A DNA stretch of 64,000 nt. Source: Tissierella sp. GTDB taxonomy: Bacteria > Bacillota > Clostridia > Tissierellales > Tissierellaceae. The notes under the pieces are model-generated. The model was not told the origin of the DNA. It searched no databases and saw only the letters and a list, made by a program, of their open reading frames with translations. The DNA lies in the NCBI RefSeq assembly GCF_031460495.1, contig NZ_JAVKTS010000001.1, forward strand, positions 732,246-796,245, written 5' to 3'. The translations under genes were made by a program, and so were the position numbers. The number at the start of each line of letters is the position of its first letter. The first letter of the stretch is position 1. Below are positions 8,866 to 17,487 of this stretch, piece after piece.

Positions 8866-9086
8866 GTATGTAGTGGGTAGCTGACGCAAAAGACGATTTT
8901 GACACAGATGAATGGTTCTCTTGTGTTCTAGCCATACTACCTAATTATGTATATAAGGAATAGATGTGTATAATGTACAATATGTACATTTGTTCTTTTC
9001 TGATATAAAGGAAGCTTAGTATGACTTAGGCAAATTTTATTTAAGTGAAATTTCAAGATAACATATCAAAGATAGGAGATAAACTA
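8866..9086 (+). other. Intergenic stretch with weak secondary structure and a TGTACA palindrome
   Basis: The 221 bases after the PEP-hydrolase-like gene carry pairable segments (GTAGT with ACTAC, ACACAGA with TCTTGTGT) but no U-run terminator. A TATAAT-like hexamer at 8969-8974 abuts TGTACA-ATA-TGTACA at 8974-8988. I see no coding frame with a ribosome site. Confidence 0.4.
8974..8988. promoter_or_regulatory. Candidate operator, paired TGTACA
   Basis: Two TGTACA hexamers separated by ATA form a 15-base near-perfect palindrome overlapping the last base of a TATAAT hexamer, where a repressor dimer could block transcription of the genes that follow. No regulator gene is adjacent. Confidence 0.3.
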
Positions 9087-9416
9087 ATGACCGACAAAAC
9101 AACAAATATCCAACAAGTAAAAGATAAAATTGCTAAATTTGTTGCAGAGAGAAAGTGGAATCAATTCCACAATCCAAAGAACCTTTCCATGAGTATAGCT
9201 ATAGAAGCTAGTGAATTAATGGAAATATTTCAGTGGATGACAGAAGAAGAGGCATGGAATATAAATAACTCCACTGAAAGTATCCATCTCAAAGAAGAAC
9301 TTTCAGATGTGATTATATATTGCTTATCCTTGGCTAATCAACTAGACATTGATGTAAGTGCAGCTATAGAGGATAAAATAGGCAAGAATGCGATAAAATA
9401 TCCAGTAAATAACTAA
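9087..9416 (+). CDS. MazG-like nucleotide pyrophosphohydrolase
   Basis: The 109-residue product starts at the ATG preceded by TAGGAGA; a longer in-frame start at 9045 lacks a site. It shows the all-alpha NTP-PPase pattern: NLSMSIAIEASELMEIFQWM, in which EASE gives the first metal ligands, and LKEELSDVIIYCLSLA with the EExxD second set. Small single-domain members hydrolyse non-canonical or excess nucleoside triphosphates. It appears to form an operon with the YdbC-like gene 13 bases downstream. Confidence 0.85.
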   Translation: MTDKTTNIQQVKDKIAKFVAERKWNQFHNPKNLSMSIAIEASELMEIFQWMTEEEAWNINNSTESIHLKEELSDVIIYCLSLANQLDIDVSAAIEDKIGKNAIKYPVNN

Positions 9417-9429
9417 AGGAGGCAATACA

Positions 9430-9651
9430 ATGGCAGAAATAAAATATGAAATAACAGAAAACTTAGGTGTATTATCAGAATCAGCGAAGGGTTGGACTAA
9501 GGAGATAAATCTTGTATCTTGGAATAATTACCCTGCAAAATATGATATAAGAGAATGGGATCCAGAGCACATTAAAATGGGCAAGGGTGTTACATTAAAT
9601 GCCGAGGAGATAAAGCAGTTAAGAGATATATTGAATGGATTAGAATTATAA
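9430..9651 (+). CDS. YdbC-like PC4-family nucleic-acid-binding protein
   Basis: A 73-residue protein with the bacterial PC4 (transcriptional coactivator p15) pattern: KGWTKEINLVSWN, PAKYDIREWDPEH, GKGVTLNAEEIKQL. Lactococcal YdbC, a structural relative, binds single-stranded DNA with the same fold. Length equals the usual family size. AAAGGAGG precedes the ATG. Confidence 0.82.
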   Translation: MAEIKYEITENLGVLSESAKGWTKEINLVSWNNYPAKYDIREWDPEHIKMGKGVTLNAEEIKQLRDILNGLEL

Positions 9652-9723
9652 AGTTATATGGATTAATTTAGAACATGATATAATATAAATAATTACAATA
9701 ATATCTATAAGGGAGTGTTTAGG

Positions 9724-9945
9724 ATGGCTATCCCCAAAAAAATAATTTTAGATTTAATGGATGATTTATCAGAAGAGAAGTTGGGAAAAGTAATTAGCTT
9801 TATTAGGTTTATTAAAGAAGAAGAAGAACCAATTCTATTGCTTGAATCAAGTGATGAAAAAGAAATAATAAGAATATTAGAAGAAGATGAATGGTACAGT
9901 TCTGATGAAGTAAAAAAGACGATACTGGATAAAGAAAATGATTGA
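9724..9945 (+). CDS. Probable antitoxin of a RelE/ParE-type module
   Basis: The 73-residue acidic protein starts at ATG 9724, eight bases after GGGAG. It begins AIPKKIILDLMDDLSEEKLGK and ends in a highly acidic tail, typical of antitoxins that wrap a basic toxin. The stop overlaps the toxin start by 8 bases. I infer the role mainly from the partner; the DNA-binding fold is not obvious. Confidence 0.65.
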   Translation: MAIPKKIILDLMDDLSEEKLGKVISFIRFIKEEEEPILLLESSDEKEIIRILEEDEWYSSDEVKKTILDKEND

Positions 9946-10183
9946 GACTATCTATTCAAAAGACTCGAAAAAATCACTAGAGTCATATGATAAAAAGACA
10001 GGTTTAAGAATAATTAAAGCAATAGAAGATATCCCCTTAGGTGACATAAAGAGATTGGAAGGAAATAATGTACCTATATTGTTTAGACTTAGAGTTGGGA
10101 AGTATAGGATAATTTATAGCTATTTGGATAAGGACTGCATAAAGGTAATAAAGATAGATACTAGAGGAGACATATATAAGTAA
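9938..10183 (+). CDS. RelE/ParE-family toxin
   Basis: The 81-residue basic protein has the compact RelE/ParE pattern: SKKSLESYDKKTGLRIIKAIEDI, then IKRLEGNN and LFRLRVGKYRIIYSY with the conserved RxGxYRIIY strand, ending in a short beta strand with IDTRGDIYK, matching the HRxxvY-type end of the fold. RelE members cleave mRNA on the ribosome and ParE members poison gyrase; which applies cannot be decided. The catalytic charge pattern is consistent with RelE. A stem-loop follows the stop immediately. Confidence 0.82.
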   Translation: MIETIYSKDSKKSLESYDKKTGLRIIKAIEDIPLGDIKRLEGNNVPILFRLRVGKYRIIYSYLDKDCIKVIKIDTRGDIYK

Positions 10184-10209
10184 AATAGGATGGACTAATC
10201 CATCCTATT
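10184..10209. terminator. Stem-loop after the toxin gene
   Basis: AATAGGATGGA pairs with TCCATCCTATT across a CTAA loop, starting right after the toxin stop. There is no long U run, so it may also act in mRNA stability. Confidence 0.6.
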
Positions 10210-10260
10210 ATGCTGTGAACTATTTCTATTCTATGTGATATAAAGTAATTGCATCTTGTA

Positions 10261-10304
10261 TTTCTGCTATATAATTATATTTTTATAAAATTATATAGCA
10301 GAAA
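10261..10304. repeat. 16-bp inverted repeat overlapping the stop of the YdjM-like gene
   Basis: TTTCTGCTATATAATT at 10261 and its complement ending at 10304 are separated by about 12 A/T-rich bases. The structure covers the last codons and stop of the minus-strand gene. Neither side runs into a U tract, so its role as a terminator is unsure. Confidence 0.5.
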
Positions 10305-10862
10305 TATTGAATATATGGTTAACAATACGAAAAGTATATCTTCAAATTCACTATTAGGCTTAATTATTATTGGAGATGAAATGTTTGTTTTTAGAGGAAA
10401 AAACAACCTTACACCTTTTATTGTAAAAAAGTCAGCTAGTAGATGTAAGACATACCCTATAATAAATCCAGAATATACAAGAGATAAATTATATTTTGCT
10501 GTCATTAATTTGACCATATATGAAACTGTCAGAAAACCTATTATGCTATGGGTAAAACCTCTGTGGCTTGATAGTCCAATAAATAGGGTCACTATGCCTA
10601 AAAGACCAAATATATTATTTTCTGTCAGAAAATATAAGTAGATGAATCCTATAGCTAAAGATAAATAAAACAATACCCTATATATTTCATTTTTAATAAA
10701 CAATAGTTTTTGATTTAACTTAGCTTTGGGATGATCTAAATCTGGTATTAAAGAGCCAATGACAGAAGCTGCTACCAATACTAGTTGATTTTCTATGGGT
10801 TGCCCTACAGAAACAGTTAATGCTGCTACGATTCCTATAGCCATATGTGTTTTTCCCGTCAT
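10275..10862 (-). CDS. YdjM-like membrane-bound metal-dependent hydrolase
   Basis: The 195-residue membrane protein starts MTGKTHMAIG, and the motifs TGKTHxxxG, SLIPDLDHPKAKLNQ and SHRGFTHSIIGF define the YdjM/YbcI family of predicted membrane-bound metal-dependent hydrolases. His and Asp residues in these motifs probably bind metal. At least four hydrophobic segments follow. In E. coli ydjM is LexA-regulated; I see no SOS box here. It is transcribed alone, with AGGAGG in front of its start on the minus strand. Confidence 0.82.
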   Translation of the reverse strand: MTGKTHMAIGIVAALTVSVGQPIENQLVLVAASVIGSLIPDLDHPKAKLNQKLLFIKNEIYRVLFYLSLAIGFIYLYFLTENNIFGLLGIVTLFIGLSSHRGFTHSIIGFLTVSYMVKLMTAKYNLSLVYSGFIIGYVLHLLADFFTIKGVRLFFPLKTNISSPIIIKPNSEFEDILFVLLTIYSIFLLYNFIKI

Positions 10863-11181
10863 AAAACTCCTCCTTAGATGTATGTACTGGCTTATAGTAG
10901 TTTAAAGATACTATTGTATATTATATATGCTTTCGAACATACATTCAAGTCTAAGATAGTTATTTAAATAATGGAGATAAAAATAATAATTGTACAAAGA
11001 AAACAAGTCTCTTGCAATTGACTTTAAACATAAGGGGAAATTATATATTATTTGAATGATTTTATATAAAAGAAGGATTTCATAAACTTTTGTAGAATAC
11101 AATATATAGGTCATAGCAATACCATCAATAAATGGTCTTATGGTTATGTCGTTTAATGCAAATACAACAAGGAGGTGCACT
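10863..11181 (+). other. Divergent intergenic region before tldD
   Basis: This 319-base A/T-rich gap separates the minus-strand YdjM-like gene from tldD. It holds the start region of the former at the left and a sigma-H-type promoter near 11074 at the right. A second candidate, TTGACT with TTATAT at 17-base spacing near 11020-11045, is weaker. No coding frame with a ribosome site is seen. Confidence 0.5.
11074..11098 (+). promoter_or_regulatory. Sigma-H-type promoter before tldD
   Basis: AGGATTT (11074-11080), 14 bases, then GAAT (11095-11098) matches the Bacillus sigma-H pattern AGGAWWW/GAAT. The spacing equals that of the spoVG promoter in this window, and 16 of the bases between the elements and around -10 recur before divIC. 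Confidence 0.55.
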
Positions 11182-12612
11182 ATGCAGGTATCAATGTCAA
11201 AGTACCTAACAAATCAAAAAAACACACTAAGAAAATTAGTAGAAATTCTTTCAAAAGAATTTAAGTATGTATCAGTTTTAGGAACTGATGTAAGAGGCAA
11301 GAGTTACTCAGTTTATAAGACAGGAGCAAGTATAAACGATTCATCAGGCGGTGAGAGGGGTTTCGTAGTTAGGCTTCATAATGGATATAACTATTCTGAG
11401 TATTCCTTTAATAAGTTATCACTTGAAGGTTTGGATTCCTTATGTAAAGACATAAAGGATAAGATAAATGATGATATTAACAAACTGAAGGCTTCAGATA
11501 TAAGGCTAAGTAGCTATCCAGTCATAGAAGAGGATAAGGTTATGGACAAGCATTTTAAAGAGGTAGAAATACTTCCTGAAGAAGTAGGGGCAGAGGAAAA
11601 AATTAAGAGAATGACTAGAATTATGGATGAGGCCTTTACATATTCAGATTTATTAGTGGATTTTTATGTATACTATGAGGATTGTCATGTATCGAAAGTG
11701 TTTATATCTCAAAATAAAGAGCTAGAGCAATCATATATATACAGTGAAGGTACTCTTACAGCTATAGTGAGAAGGGATGATAATACAAAATATTATTATG
11801 TGGGGGCGTCAGGTCTAAAAGGTGTTGAGCTTCTTGATGAGCTCGAAGAAAAGGCAAAGGGAGTAGTTTCCTATGCAGAAAAACTTTTAGATGCCAAAAG
11901 AATTATCCCAGGAGAATATGATGTTATTTGTTCACCAGAAATATCAGGGTTAATTGCTCACGAAGCCTTTGGTCATGGTGTTGAAATGGATATGTTTGTT
12001 AAAAATCGTGCAAAGGCTGCAGAGTATATTGGTAAAGAAATAGCTTCAGGTCTAGTAAGTATGCATGATGGGGCAGCCGCTGTAGAAAACATCTCATCCT
12101 TTTTGTTTGATGATGAGGGTATACTTGGAACTGATACCTTGGTAATAGACAAAGGGATTCTTGAAACTGGAATATCAGATTTGCTTTCTGCCCTGAGACT
12201 TGGAACTAAACCTACTGGCAATGGTAAAAGACAATCCTTTGAGAGAAAGGCCTATGCTAGGATGACTAATACTTTCTTTGAAGGAGGAAATGACAAGCTA
12301 GAGGACATGATTGCTTCAATAAAAAAGGGTTATATTTTAGAAACTGTCTTAAGCGGTATGGAAGATCCAAAAAATTGGGGTATACAATGTATGATCCTTG
12401 TTGCAAAGGAAATAAAGGATGGAGAGCTTACAGGAAATATCATGTCACCCGTTATTATGACTGGTTATGTACCAGATCTACTAAAATCCATATCTATGTT
12501 ATCTGAAGATGTTAAAATACATGCTGGTGGAGAATGTGGAAAGGGTTACAAGGAATGGGTCAAGGTATCTGATGGTGGTCCATACATCAAGGCAAAAGTG
12601 AGGTTGGGATAA
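11182..12612 (+). CDS. tldD: TldD metallopeptidase
   Basis: I use the ATG at 11182 behind a perfect GGAGGTG, giving 476 residues. The zinc motif HEAFGH (HExxxH) lies near residue 259 within LIAHEAFGHGVEMD. TldD forms a heterodimer with TldE and cleaves unfolded peptides; in E. coli the pair matures microcin B17 and affects CcdA and gyrase inhibitors. The C-terminal GECGKGYKEWVKVSDGGP carries the conserved Cys metal ligand region of the family. tldE follows with a one-base stop/start overlap. Confidence 0.93.
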   Translation: MQVSMSKYLTNQKNTLRKLVEILSKEFKYVSVLGTDVRGKSYSVYKTGASINDSSGGERGFVVRLHNGYNYSEYSFNKLSLEGLDSLCKDIKDKINDDINKLKASDIRLSSYPVIEEDKVMDKHFKEVEILPEEVGAEEKIKRMTRIMDEAFTYSDLLVDFYVYYEDCHVSKVFISQNKELEQSYIYSEGTLTAIVRRDDNTKYYYVGASGLKGVELLDELEEKAKGVVSYAEKLLDAKRIIPGEYDVICSPEISGLIAHEAFGHGVEMDMFVKNRAKAAEYIGKEIASGLVSMHDGAAAVENISSFLFDDEGILGTDTLVIDKGILETGISDLLSALRLGTKPTGNGKRQSFERKAYARMTNTFFEGGNDKLEDMIASIKKGYILETVLSGMEDPKNWGIQCMILVAKEIKDGELTGNIMSPVIMTGYVPDLLKSISMLSEDVKIHAGGECGKGYKEWVKVSDGGPYIKAKVRLG

Positions 12613-13916
12613 TGCTAGAGAAAATAAAAGGGATATTATCAAATATAGATGGAATACATGGCTGGAAGATAAACGAGAAAATAGTAGAATCAAAGGAATT
12701 ATTCTTTATAAAAAAAGAACTTGATATGAATAGAGCTAAAAATGTACACCACATAAATCTTACTGTCTATAAAGATTTTGAGGAAGATGGCAAGAAGTAT
12801 AGGGGTTCATCTACTACTGCAATTCATCCTACTATGAATGAAGAAGAAATAATAATAGTAATAAGGGACGCTATTTATGCTGCAGGATTTGTAAAAAATA
12901 AGTACTATCCATTAGTAGAGCCTGTAGTAGAAGAACAAGAAATAATTGAAAATCGTTTTAAGAAGGATTCTATGTCAAATTGGATACCTAAACTCACAGA
13001 AGAAATCTTCCGAGCTGATAGATATGAAAATGGGGGGATTAATTCTGCAGAACTTTTCTTAGATAAGGTAAATGTGAGAATACTCAACTCTCAAGGTGTA
13101 AATGTAGCTTATGAAACTTACAGAGGGGAGCTTGAATTTATTACAAACTGGAAAGAAAAGGGAGAAGAAGTAGAGCTTTATGAAGATATTCTTTTTTCAG
13201 ACTTCGATGAAAAATTAATAGTCAATTCCGTAGATGAAATGCTCAAGATATCTAAGGATAAGGCAATTGCTAAACCTACACCTGTGTTGAAGGATATACC
13301 AGTGATTTTATCAGGAATGGCAGTAAAAGAATTTTTCAATTACTACTATGATAAAGCTGCAGCAGCTTCTATTTACGAAGAGACATCAACTGCTAAATTA
13401 AATGAAAATATACAGGGCGATGGAGTAAAGGGTGACAAAGTAAATATTATCTTAGACCCTAATTTAGACAATTCTACAGCATCCCTACCTTATGATGAAG
13501 AAGGTTTGAGACTTTCCAAGGTATCCTTATATGAAGACGGCATATTGAAAAGATATTGGGGTAATACAAGATTTTCTCATTATTTAGATATAGAAGCCAC
13601 AGGCAATATAAGAAATATTATAGTGGAAGGTGGAAGTAGAACCTTAGAAGAAATTAGAGAAGGAGCTTATATAGAGCTTAAAGTATTTTCTGATTTTCAA
13701 ATGGATACATTAACAGGAGATTTTGCTGGAGAAATTAGATTAGGCTGGTATAATGATGGAGAAAAGAAAGTAGCAGTTACAGGAGGTTCTATTTCAGGAA
13801 ATATAAATGAAGTTCATAAGGAAATGTTCTTATCTAAAGAGTTACAAAAAATAAATAATTTTAGTGGGCCTAGGGCAGTTAAACTTCTAAATGTAAATAT
13901 AGCAGGAGTAGAATAA
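12612..13916 (+). CDS. tldE: TldE (PmbA) peptidase partner
   Basis: The 434-residue product shares the TldD/PmbA fold but lacks the HExxxH motif, as expected for the TldE subunit that completes the proteolytic chamber. Family stretches include LSGMAVKEFFNYYYDKAAAAS, followed by DPNLDNSTASLPYDEEG and ETGSTR-like NIIVEGGSRTLEEI. Translation is probably coupled to tldD (TAATG). A small hairpin (CACAGACTTGGCCTGTG) follows the stop. Confidence 0.9.
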   Translation: MLEKIKGILSNIDGIHGWKINEKIVESKELFFIKKELDMNRAKNVHHINLTVYKDFEEDGKKYRGSSTTAIHPTMNEEEIIIVIRDAIYAAGFVKNKYYPLVEPVVEEQEIIENRFKKDSMSNWIPKLTEEIFRADRYENGGINSAELFLDKVNVRILNSQGVNVAYETYRGELEFITNWKEKGEEVELYEDILFSDFDEKLIVNSVDEMLKISKDKAIAKPTPVLKDIPVILSGMAVKEFFNYYYDKAAAASIYEETSTAKLNENIQGDGVKGDKVNIILDPNLDNSTASLPYDEEGLRLSKVSLYEDGILKRYWGNTRFSHYLDIEATGNIRNIIVEGGSRTLEEIREGAYIELKVFSDFQMDTLTGDFAGEIRLGWYNDGEKKVAVTGGSISGNINEVHKEMFLSKELQKINNFSGPRAVKLLNVNIAGVE

Positions 13917-13994
13917 TATACACAGACTTGGCCTGTGAAAAGATAAATCAATAAACTATAGCAATTAACTTAAGATGAAAGGATGAACACAATA

Positions 13995-14945
13995 GTGAAA
14001 AAAATGAATATAGGAATAATTGGAGCAGGTGTAGTTGCAGAGAGAATCATAAATGCTAGCAACAAGCATCCAAGAGCAAATATTAAGGGAATATATGATG
14101 TGGATCTCAACAAATTAAAAGAAGTAACAGAGAAATATAATTTGCAAGCCGTAGATTCCTATAATGATTTGCTACAGGATGAAGATATAGATATTATTTA
14201 TTTGGCAGTTCCACCAAAATTTCATTATCCTATAGCTATGGATATACTAAAGACAGACAAACATTTTATATGTGAGAAACCTTTGGCAAATTCAACAGAT
14301 GAGGCTAGGGAAATGTACAGTGTAGCAAAGGATAAAGCTATAGTCCATGGAATGAACTTTCCTACTATATATATAAATGCCTATAAAAAAATGGAGGAGC
14401 TTTTATCAGAAGGCTTTATTGGTGATTTAGTTAGAGTTGAGTTCCAAGGCTACTTCACCCATTGGCCTAGACTATGGCAACAAAACCATTGGATTTCATC
14501 AAGGGAGCAAGGTGGTTTTGTAAGGGAAGTAGTTACTCACTATATTCAAATGATTCAAAGATTATTTGGAGATATAGAAGATGTTAGCAGCTTTATTGAA
14601 TATCCAGAGGACCCCACAATCTCAGAAACAAGCATTATCGCAAGAGGTACAGTGAAAGGGGTTCCAGTCTTAATCAATGGAGTAACTGATATAGGTATGG
14701 AAGAAGAATTGTCTTTTAAAATATTTGGTACAAAGGGGTCAATATTCTTAAAAAACTGGAGAGAACTATGGATATCTAAAAAGGGAGAAGCATTAGAAAA
14801 GTTAGATATAAAAGAGGAAAATCATTTAGTAGGTTTGCTAGACAATATATTTAAAGCAATAGATGGAGAAGATGCAAAAATTGTTGACTTCGAAGAAGGA
14901 TACAAAACACATATGATTATAGAAAAGTTATTAGGTAGAGAATAG
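13995..14945 (+). CDS. Gfo/Idh/MocA-family oxidoreductase
   Basis: A Rossmann motif, GIIGAGVVAERI, opens the protein; YLAVPPKFHYPIAMD and CEKPLANSTDEA (the EKP catalytic lysine motif) follow, which places it in the Gfo/Idh/MocA family of NAD(P)-dependent sugar or inositol dehydrogenases. Substrate is not recognisable. The start is uncertain: GTG 13995 has an AAAGG upstream, ATG 13983 lies directly on that site, and ATG 14004 is also possible. Length is about 316 residues, normal for the family. A very long hairpin terminator follows. Confidence 0.88.
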   Translation: MKKMNIGIIGAGVVAERIINASNKHPRANIKGIYDVDLNKLKEVTEKYNLQAVDSYNDLLQDEDIDIIYLAVPPKFHYPIAMDILKTDKHFICEKPLANSTDEAREMYSVAKDKAIVHGMNFPTIYINAYKKMEELLSEGFIGDLVRVEFQGYFTHWPRLWQQNHWISSREQGGFVREVVTHYIQMIQRLFGDIEDVSSFIEYPEDPTISETSIIARGTVKGVPVLINGVTDIGMEEELSFKIFGTKGSIFLKNWRELWISKKGEALEKLDIKEENHLVGLLDNIFKAIDGEDAKIVDFEEGYKTHMIIEKLLGRE

Positions 14946-14991
14946 GTCAATGATTATATAGTTTCGATAAAAAATGAAGTATAGCTATAAT

Positions 14992-15032
14992 ACATGAAAA
15001 AATAGTGGAAGATTTCCACTATTTTTTCATGT
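14992..15032 (+). terminator. Long A/T-rich rho-independent terminator
   Basis: A 19-bp stem (ACATGAAAAAATAGTGGAA and complement) with a 3-base loop and T-rich descending arm lies after the Gfo/Idh gene. Confidence 0.8.
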
Positions 15033-15100
15033 ACAATAGTTAAGGTTTATGAATTTTGGGTAAATAGATATCATAGAATAGTCTTGCAGGGGGAGATTAG

Positions 15101-16273
15101 ATGGATTTAAATAAGGAATCTTTAGCATTACATAAGAATAATAGAGGCAAGATAGAAATCAAAAGCAAAGTTCAAATAAAGGATTATAAAGACTTGAGCA
15201 TAGCCTATTCTCCAGGAGTAGCAGCACCATGTGCAGAAATAAAAAATAATTTAAGTTTAGTATATGAATACACTAATAAAGGAAATATGGTGGCAGTCAT
15301 AACAGACGGGTCTGCTATATTGGGATTAGGAAATATAGGTTCTCAAGCAGGGCTACCTGTTATGGAAGGAAAGGCAATACTATTTAAGGAATTTGCTGGT
15401 ATAGATGCTATTCCTATATGTTTAAGAAGCCAAGATGTAGAAGAGATTATCTCTACAGTGAAAAATATTTCTCCAACTTTCGGTGGAATAAATCTAGAGG
15501 ATATCTCTGCTCCAAGATGTTTTGAAATAGAGGAAAGACTTAAAAAAGAATTAGATATTCCTGTATTTCATGATGACCAACATGGTACTGCAGTGGTGGT
15601 CCTAGCTGCTATAATAAACTCTTTAAAGATAGTAAAGAAAGAGAAGAAAAAGGTCTCTATTGTAATAAATGGAGCCGGGGCTGCAGGAATTAGTATAGCA
15701 AAGTTACTTATGGAGGATGGATTTAAAGATATAATTGTATGTAATAGAAAAGGAATATTAGAATATAATGATCCTTCCTTAGATAAGTATAATAAGGATA
15801 TAGCTAAGATTACTAATCCTAAAAAGGTGGAAGGTAGCTTAAAGGATGCCTTAACTAATGCAGATATTTTCGTTGGAGTATCAACATCAAATGTATTAAA
15901 TGGAGAAGATATTAAGTCCATGAATAAAGATCCAATAATACTTGCCATGGCAAACCCTGACCCTGAAATAATTCCAGAAGATGCAAGATCATATGGAGCT
16001 AGGATAGTAGGCACAGGTAGATCGGATTATCCTAATCAGGTGAATAATGTATTAGCATTTCCTGGTATATTTAAAGGAGCATTAAGTGTACGGGCAAAAG
16101 ATATTAACGAAGAAATGAAATTAGCAGCAGCCTATGCTATTGCCAATGCTGTTGATGAGGAAGATTTAAATGAAGAAAATATTCTTCCAAATATTTTTGA
16201 TAAAACAGTAGTAGTTAAAATTGCCAAGGCTGTATCCCAGGTAGCTCGTGAAACAGGCATGGCTAGAATATAG
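15101..16273 (+). CDS. NAD-dependent malic enzyme
   Basis: The 390-residue length fits the short bacterial malic enzymes. YSPGVAAPCAEI, VITDGSAILGLGNIG, the metal-binding VFHDDQHGTAVV and the dinucleotide motif INGAGAAGISIAKLL are all present. It oxidatively decarboxylates malate to pyruvate, or runs as a malolactic-type fermentation step. Cofactor choice cannot be settled from sequence alone. GCAGGGGGAG lies before the ATG. A cupin-like gene follows after 18 bases in the same unit. Confidence 0.93.
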   Translation: MDLNKESLALHKNNRGKIEIKSKVQIKDYKDLSIAYSPGVAAPCAEIKNNLSLVYEYTNKGNMVAVITDGSAILGLGNIGSQAGLPVMEGKAILFKEFAGIDAIPICLRSQDVEEIISTVKNISPTFGGINLEDISAPRCFEIEERLKKELDIPVFHDDQHGTAVVVLAAIINSLKIVKKEKKKVSIVINGAGAAGISIAKLLMEDGFKDIIVCNRKGILEYNDPSLDKYNKDIAKITNPKKVEGSLKDALTNADIFVGVSTSNVLNGEDIKSMNKDPIILAMANPDPEIIPEDARSYGARIVGTGRSDYPNQVNNVLAFPGIFKGALSVRAKDINEEMKLAAAYAIANAVDEEDLNEENILPNIFDKTVVVKIAKAVSQVARETGMARI

Positions 16274-16291
16274 ATTTTAAAGGGGGATATT

Positions 16292-16828
16292 ATGAGTTAT
16301 ATTGTAAGAGAAGTAGAAAACTTTTTTAAGGTTATTAAACTAAAGGAATTTAGAAAGACAAAGGGTGTAGTTTTTGATGTAATGGTTAAATCTATGGTGC
16401 CTCCAGTTCATGCCATAGATAGGGTGTTACATGAAGATGGAGCCATATCACCAGGAACAGTTGAAGATGTAGAACGCCCTTGGTACATGCATCCAAATCA
16501 AGAGGATAATCTATTTGTACTTCATGGGAAAAGATACATAGAACTTTACACAAAGGAGCATGGAAAGGTTGAAAGATTTGTAATCACTCCAGACTATATT
16601 GAGCATAATGGTGAGCGTATTGTAGAGGGTGGTGGATTAATTACTTGGACCACCAATGTATTCCATAGAATAAGAAGTGGAGAAGATGGTTCAGCTTCTA
16701 TAAACTTAGCTACTCATATTGACGGATTTGATATAAAGACAAATTTTAATATATATGATTTAGATGTGCAGACTGGAGAATACAAATTAATAAGAGAAGG
16801 ATATAAGGATCAAAACCATGATGATTAA
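16292..16828 (+). CDS. Cupin-like protein of unknown function
   Basis: The 178 residues read like a single-domain cupin: MHPNQEDNLFVLHGKRYIEL resembles cupin motif 1 with its metal ligands, and FHRIRSGEDGSASINLATH resembles motif 2. I do not recognise a specific enzyme. An AAGGGGGAT site and an 18-base gap tie it to malic enzyme, so a role in carboxylic acid metabolism or its sensing is possible but unproven. A terminator follows its stop. Confidence 0.65.
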   Translation: MSYIVREVENFFKVIKLKEFRKTKGVVFDVMVKSMVPPVHAIDRVLHEDGAISPGTVEDVERPWYMHPNQEDNLFVLHGKRYIELYTKEHGKVERFVITPDYIEHNGERIVEGGGLITWTTNVFHRIRSGEDGSASINLATHIDGFDIKTNFNIYDLDVQTGEYKLIREGYKDQNHDD

Positions 16829-16829
16829 C

Positions 16830-16856
16830 GAGCCATTTTTTTATGGCTCATTTTCT
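16830..16856 (+). terminator. Rho-independent terminator after the cupin gene
   Basis: GAGCCA pairs with TGGCTC around an A/T loop, followed by ATTTTCTTT, immediately after the stop. Confidence 0.7.
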
Positions 16857-16886
16857 TTGTTGAATAAATTCAATAATTGTTATAAT
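16857..16886 (+). promoter_or_regulatory. Candidate sigma-A promoter for xpt
   Basis: TTGTTG, 18 bases, TATAAT. It leaves a leader of about 25 bases to the xpt start, too short for a purine riboswitch. Confidence 0.5.
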
Positions 16887-16917
16887 ATAATATAAAATTA
16901 GTGTAGAGGTGAAAAAA

Positions 16918-17487
16918 ATGGAATTATTAAAACAAAGAATAATTAAAGATGGATCCTTTAAAGAAGGAAATATTATAAAAGTAGACAGTTTTTTAAATCA
17001 TCAGATAGATGTGGAATTATTAAATGAGATAGGAAAAGAATTTAAGTCTAGATTTCAATCTGAGAAAATAGACAAGATACTTACCATAGAAGCATCTGGT
17101 ATTGCAATAGCAGTTATCGCGGCCCTGCATTTTAATGTGCCAGTAGTATTCGCTAAGAAAACAGAGTCAAAGAACTTAGATAATGATACTTATGAGAGCT
17201 CTGTATATTCTTATACCAAGGACAAGACCTATACCATCAAAGTATCCAAAAGATATTTAAATGAAGGAGAAAATGTATTAATAGTAGATGATTTTCTTGC
17301 CAATGGAAAAGCTGCAGAGGGCTTAATAGATATAGTAAACAAGGCAAAGTGCAGAGTTGCAGGAGTAGGTATTGTAATAGAAAAGGGCTTCCAAAATGGT
17401 GGAGACAATATAAGAAAACAAGGTGTCAAACTAGAGTCTTTAGCTATTGTTCAATCAATAGAAAATGGAAATATAATATTTAAATAA
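16918..17487 (+). CDS. xpt: Xanthine phosphoribosyltransferase
   Basis: I start at ATG 16918 after AGAGGTG, giving 189 residues. [12 protein letters not shown] is the usual opening, [13 protein letters not shown] a conserved strand, and [17 protein letters not shown] the PRPP-binding motif. The enzyme converts xanthine and PRPP to XMP for purine salvage. In Bacillus, xpt is under a guanine riboswitch, but the gap upstream here is too short to hold one. A long palindrome separates it from convergent tyrS. Confidence 0.93.
   Translation: MELLKQRIIKDGSFKEGNIIKVDSFLNHQIDVELLNEIGKEFKSRFQSEKIDKILTIEASGIAIAVIAALHFNVPVVFAKKTESKNLDNDTYESSVYSYTKDKTYTIKVSKRYLNEGENVLIVDDFLANGKAAEGLIDIVNKAKCRVAGVGIVIEKGFQNGGDNIRKQGVKLESLAIVQSIENGNIIFK

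Noticed and set aside
10249..10641. 130-codon plus-strand frame over the YdjM-like gene
   Set aside because: It lies fully antisense to a protein with clear family motifs and has no ribosome site.
16861..16917. Guanine riboswitch before xpt
   Set aside because: Only about 25-30 bases lie between the promoter and the start, and no purine-aptamer consensus is present.
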